Source: Purshia tridentata | Taxonomy: Eukaryota > Streptophyta > Magnoliopsida > Rosales > Rosaceae | Assembly: GCA_003254885.1 (NCBI GenBank) | Contig: QANT01005250.1 | Location: 1-62,539, forward strand | DNA length: 62,539 bases | Direction of reading: 5' to 3' | Shown here: positions 62,112 through 62,539 of the stretch, in pieces | Layout of the letters: the number at the start of each line of letters is the position of its first letter | How positions within the stretch are numbered: position 1 is the stretch's first letter | Position numbers and translations under genes: made by a program | The notes under the pieces: generated by a model | Seen by the model: the letters and a program-made list of their open reading frames with translations, nothing else | What the model was told of the DNA's origin: nothing | The model's database searches: none

Positions 62112-62539
62112 GCCTCAGCTACGGATTATACCACAGCTTATGAAGAGTGATTTCTCTTTTTTGTCCTTATTGTTTTTGGTTGGTTGTTGGCCAATGTCAT
62201 TAGTGGGCATTTGCGTCATTTATGCCCTTTTTTCTTCTCGCCCCTGCATTTTCCGTTTTTTTTTTTTTTATCTGGATTCCCATTGTTAGTTTTGGGGTTG
62301 TTTATGCCCTTTTTCGTCATTTACCTTCCTTTCCTTCCCCTGTTTTTTTTTTCCCGCGTGCTCTCTTTCTTTTCACTCTCTATCTCTCCCGTGCTCTCTC
62401 TTTTTCCCTAAAAGCGCGCGACACCGCCCTGCCTACACCGAGCCCGGCCTTCTCCCGCCACTTCCCCCCGACCGAGCCCACCGGCGTGACCCGCCAGGCG
62501 CCGTCATCTACTCCCTGGCTTCCTCCGGCTGGCCCAGCT
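62112..62539. other. Right edge, turning GC-rich
   Basis: T-rich sequence to about 62410, then about 130 bp of GC-rich DNA (ccgcca, cccgaccgagccc, ggcgtgacccgcc) cut by the window end. It may be the 5' end of a further gene or repeat; not enough is visible to say. Confidence 0.35.

Noticed and set aside
62184..62411. 75-codon frame at the right edge
   Set aside because: Phe/Pro/Leu low-complexity from a T/C-rich tract; no evidence of a gene.

Overview
This window is nuclear DNA from a flowering plant. It has introns with GT/AG borders, plant gene families, AT-rich intergenic DNA and many degraded transposons. The proteins look like those of a woody eudicot, plausibly Rosaceae; that is an impression from similarity, not a test. 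No CRISPR array, bacterial operon or canonical tRNA or rRNA gene was seen.

Left part (1-22.5 kb) is gene-rich. In order: a single-exon hAT-transposase-derived gene (+, 1053-2678); GALT1, a Golgi beta-1,3-galactosyltransferase with 7 coding exons (+, 4734-7847); a PP2C phosphatase with 2 exons (+, 10189-12267); mitochondrial dihydrolipoyl dehydrogenase with 2 exons (+, 13566-15605); an SWC5/Bucentaur chromatin gene with 5 exons (-, 18936-16506); a broken pectin methylesterase-inhibitor gene (+, 20398-20842); and an HS1-type stress-response A/B barrel gene with 2 exons (-, 22274-21288).

Middle part (22.5-37.3 kb) is mostly transposon-derived. It holds a decayed Ty1/copia element (22538-29852) with both LTRs, a GC-rich leader, an antisense tRNA-like segment and internal duplications. 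Next are a 520-bp MULE-like element, then six related fold-back MITEs separated by (TA)n tracts (31.2-33.7 kb). A small coiled-coil gene (-, 35797-35291) follows, with its 3' end duplicated in tandem. A 903-bp MULE-like element with a perfect 9-bp target duplication carries a nested Helitron-like insert.

Right part (37.7-56.7 kb) centres on a tandem duplication of about 8.6 kb next to an LBD24-like gene (-, 39245-38386). Each unit holds a cellulose synthase gene of the CESA3 type on the minus strand and a captured fragment of a COG5 exon. The right-hand copy (55907-49464, 14 coding exons, 1084 aa) is intact. The left-hand copy (47230-41703) has 13 good coding exons but lacks the last exon, has lost its core promoter at the duplication junction, and has lost the donor site of its 5'UTR intron, so it is a pseudogene by structure. 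A single N at 39950 lies between two near-identical ~30-bp sequences in a hAT-type insertion, so an assembly join there must be kept in mind.

The last 5.8 kb (56.7-62.5 kb) is AT-rich intergenic DNA with local duplications, a Helitron-like candidate and a 547-bp hAT-type non-autonomous element. The genes do not form a common pathway, although GALT1 (glycan synthesis), CESA3 (cellulose synthesis) and the PMEI remnant (pectin) all concern walls or glycans.
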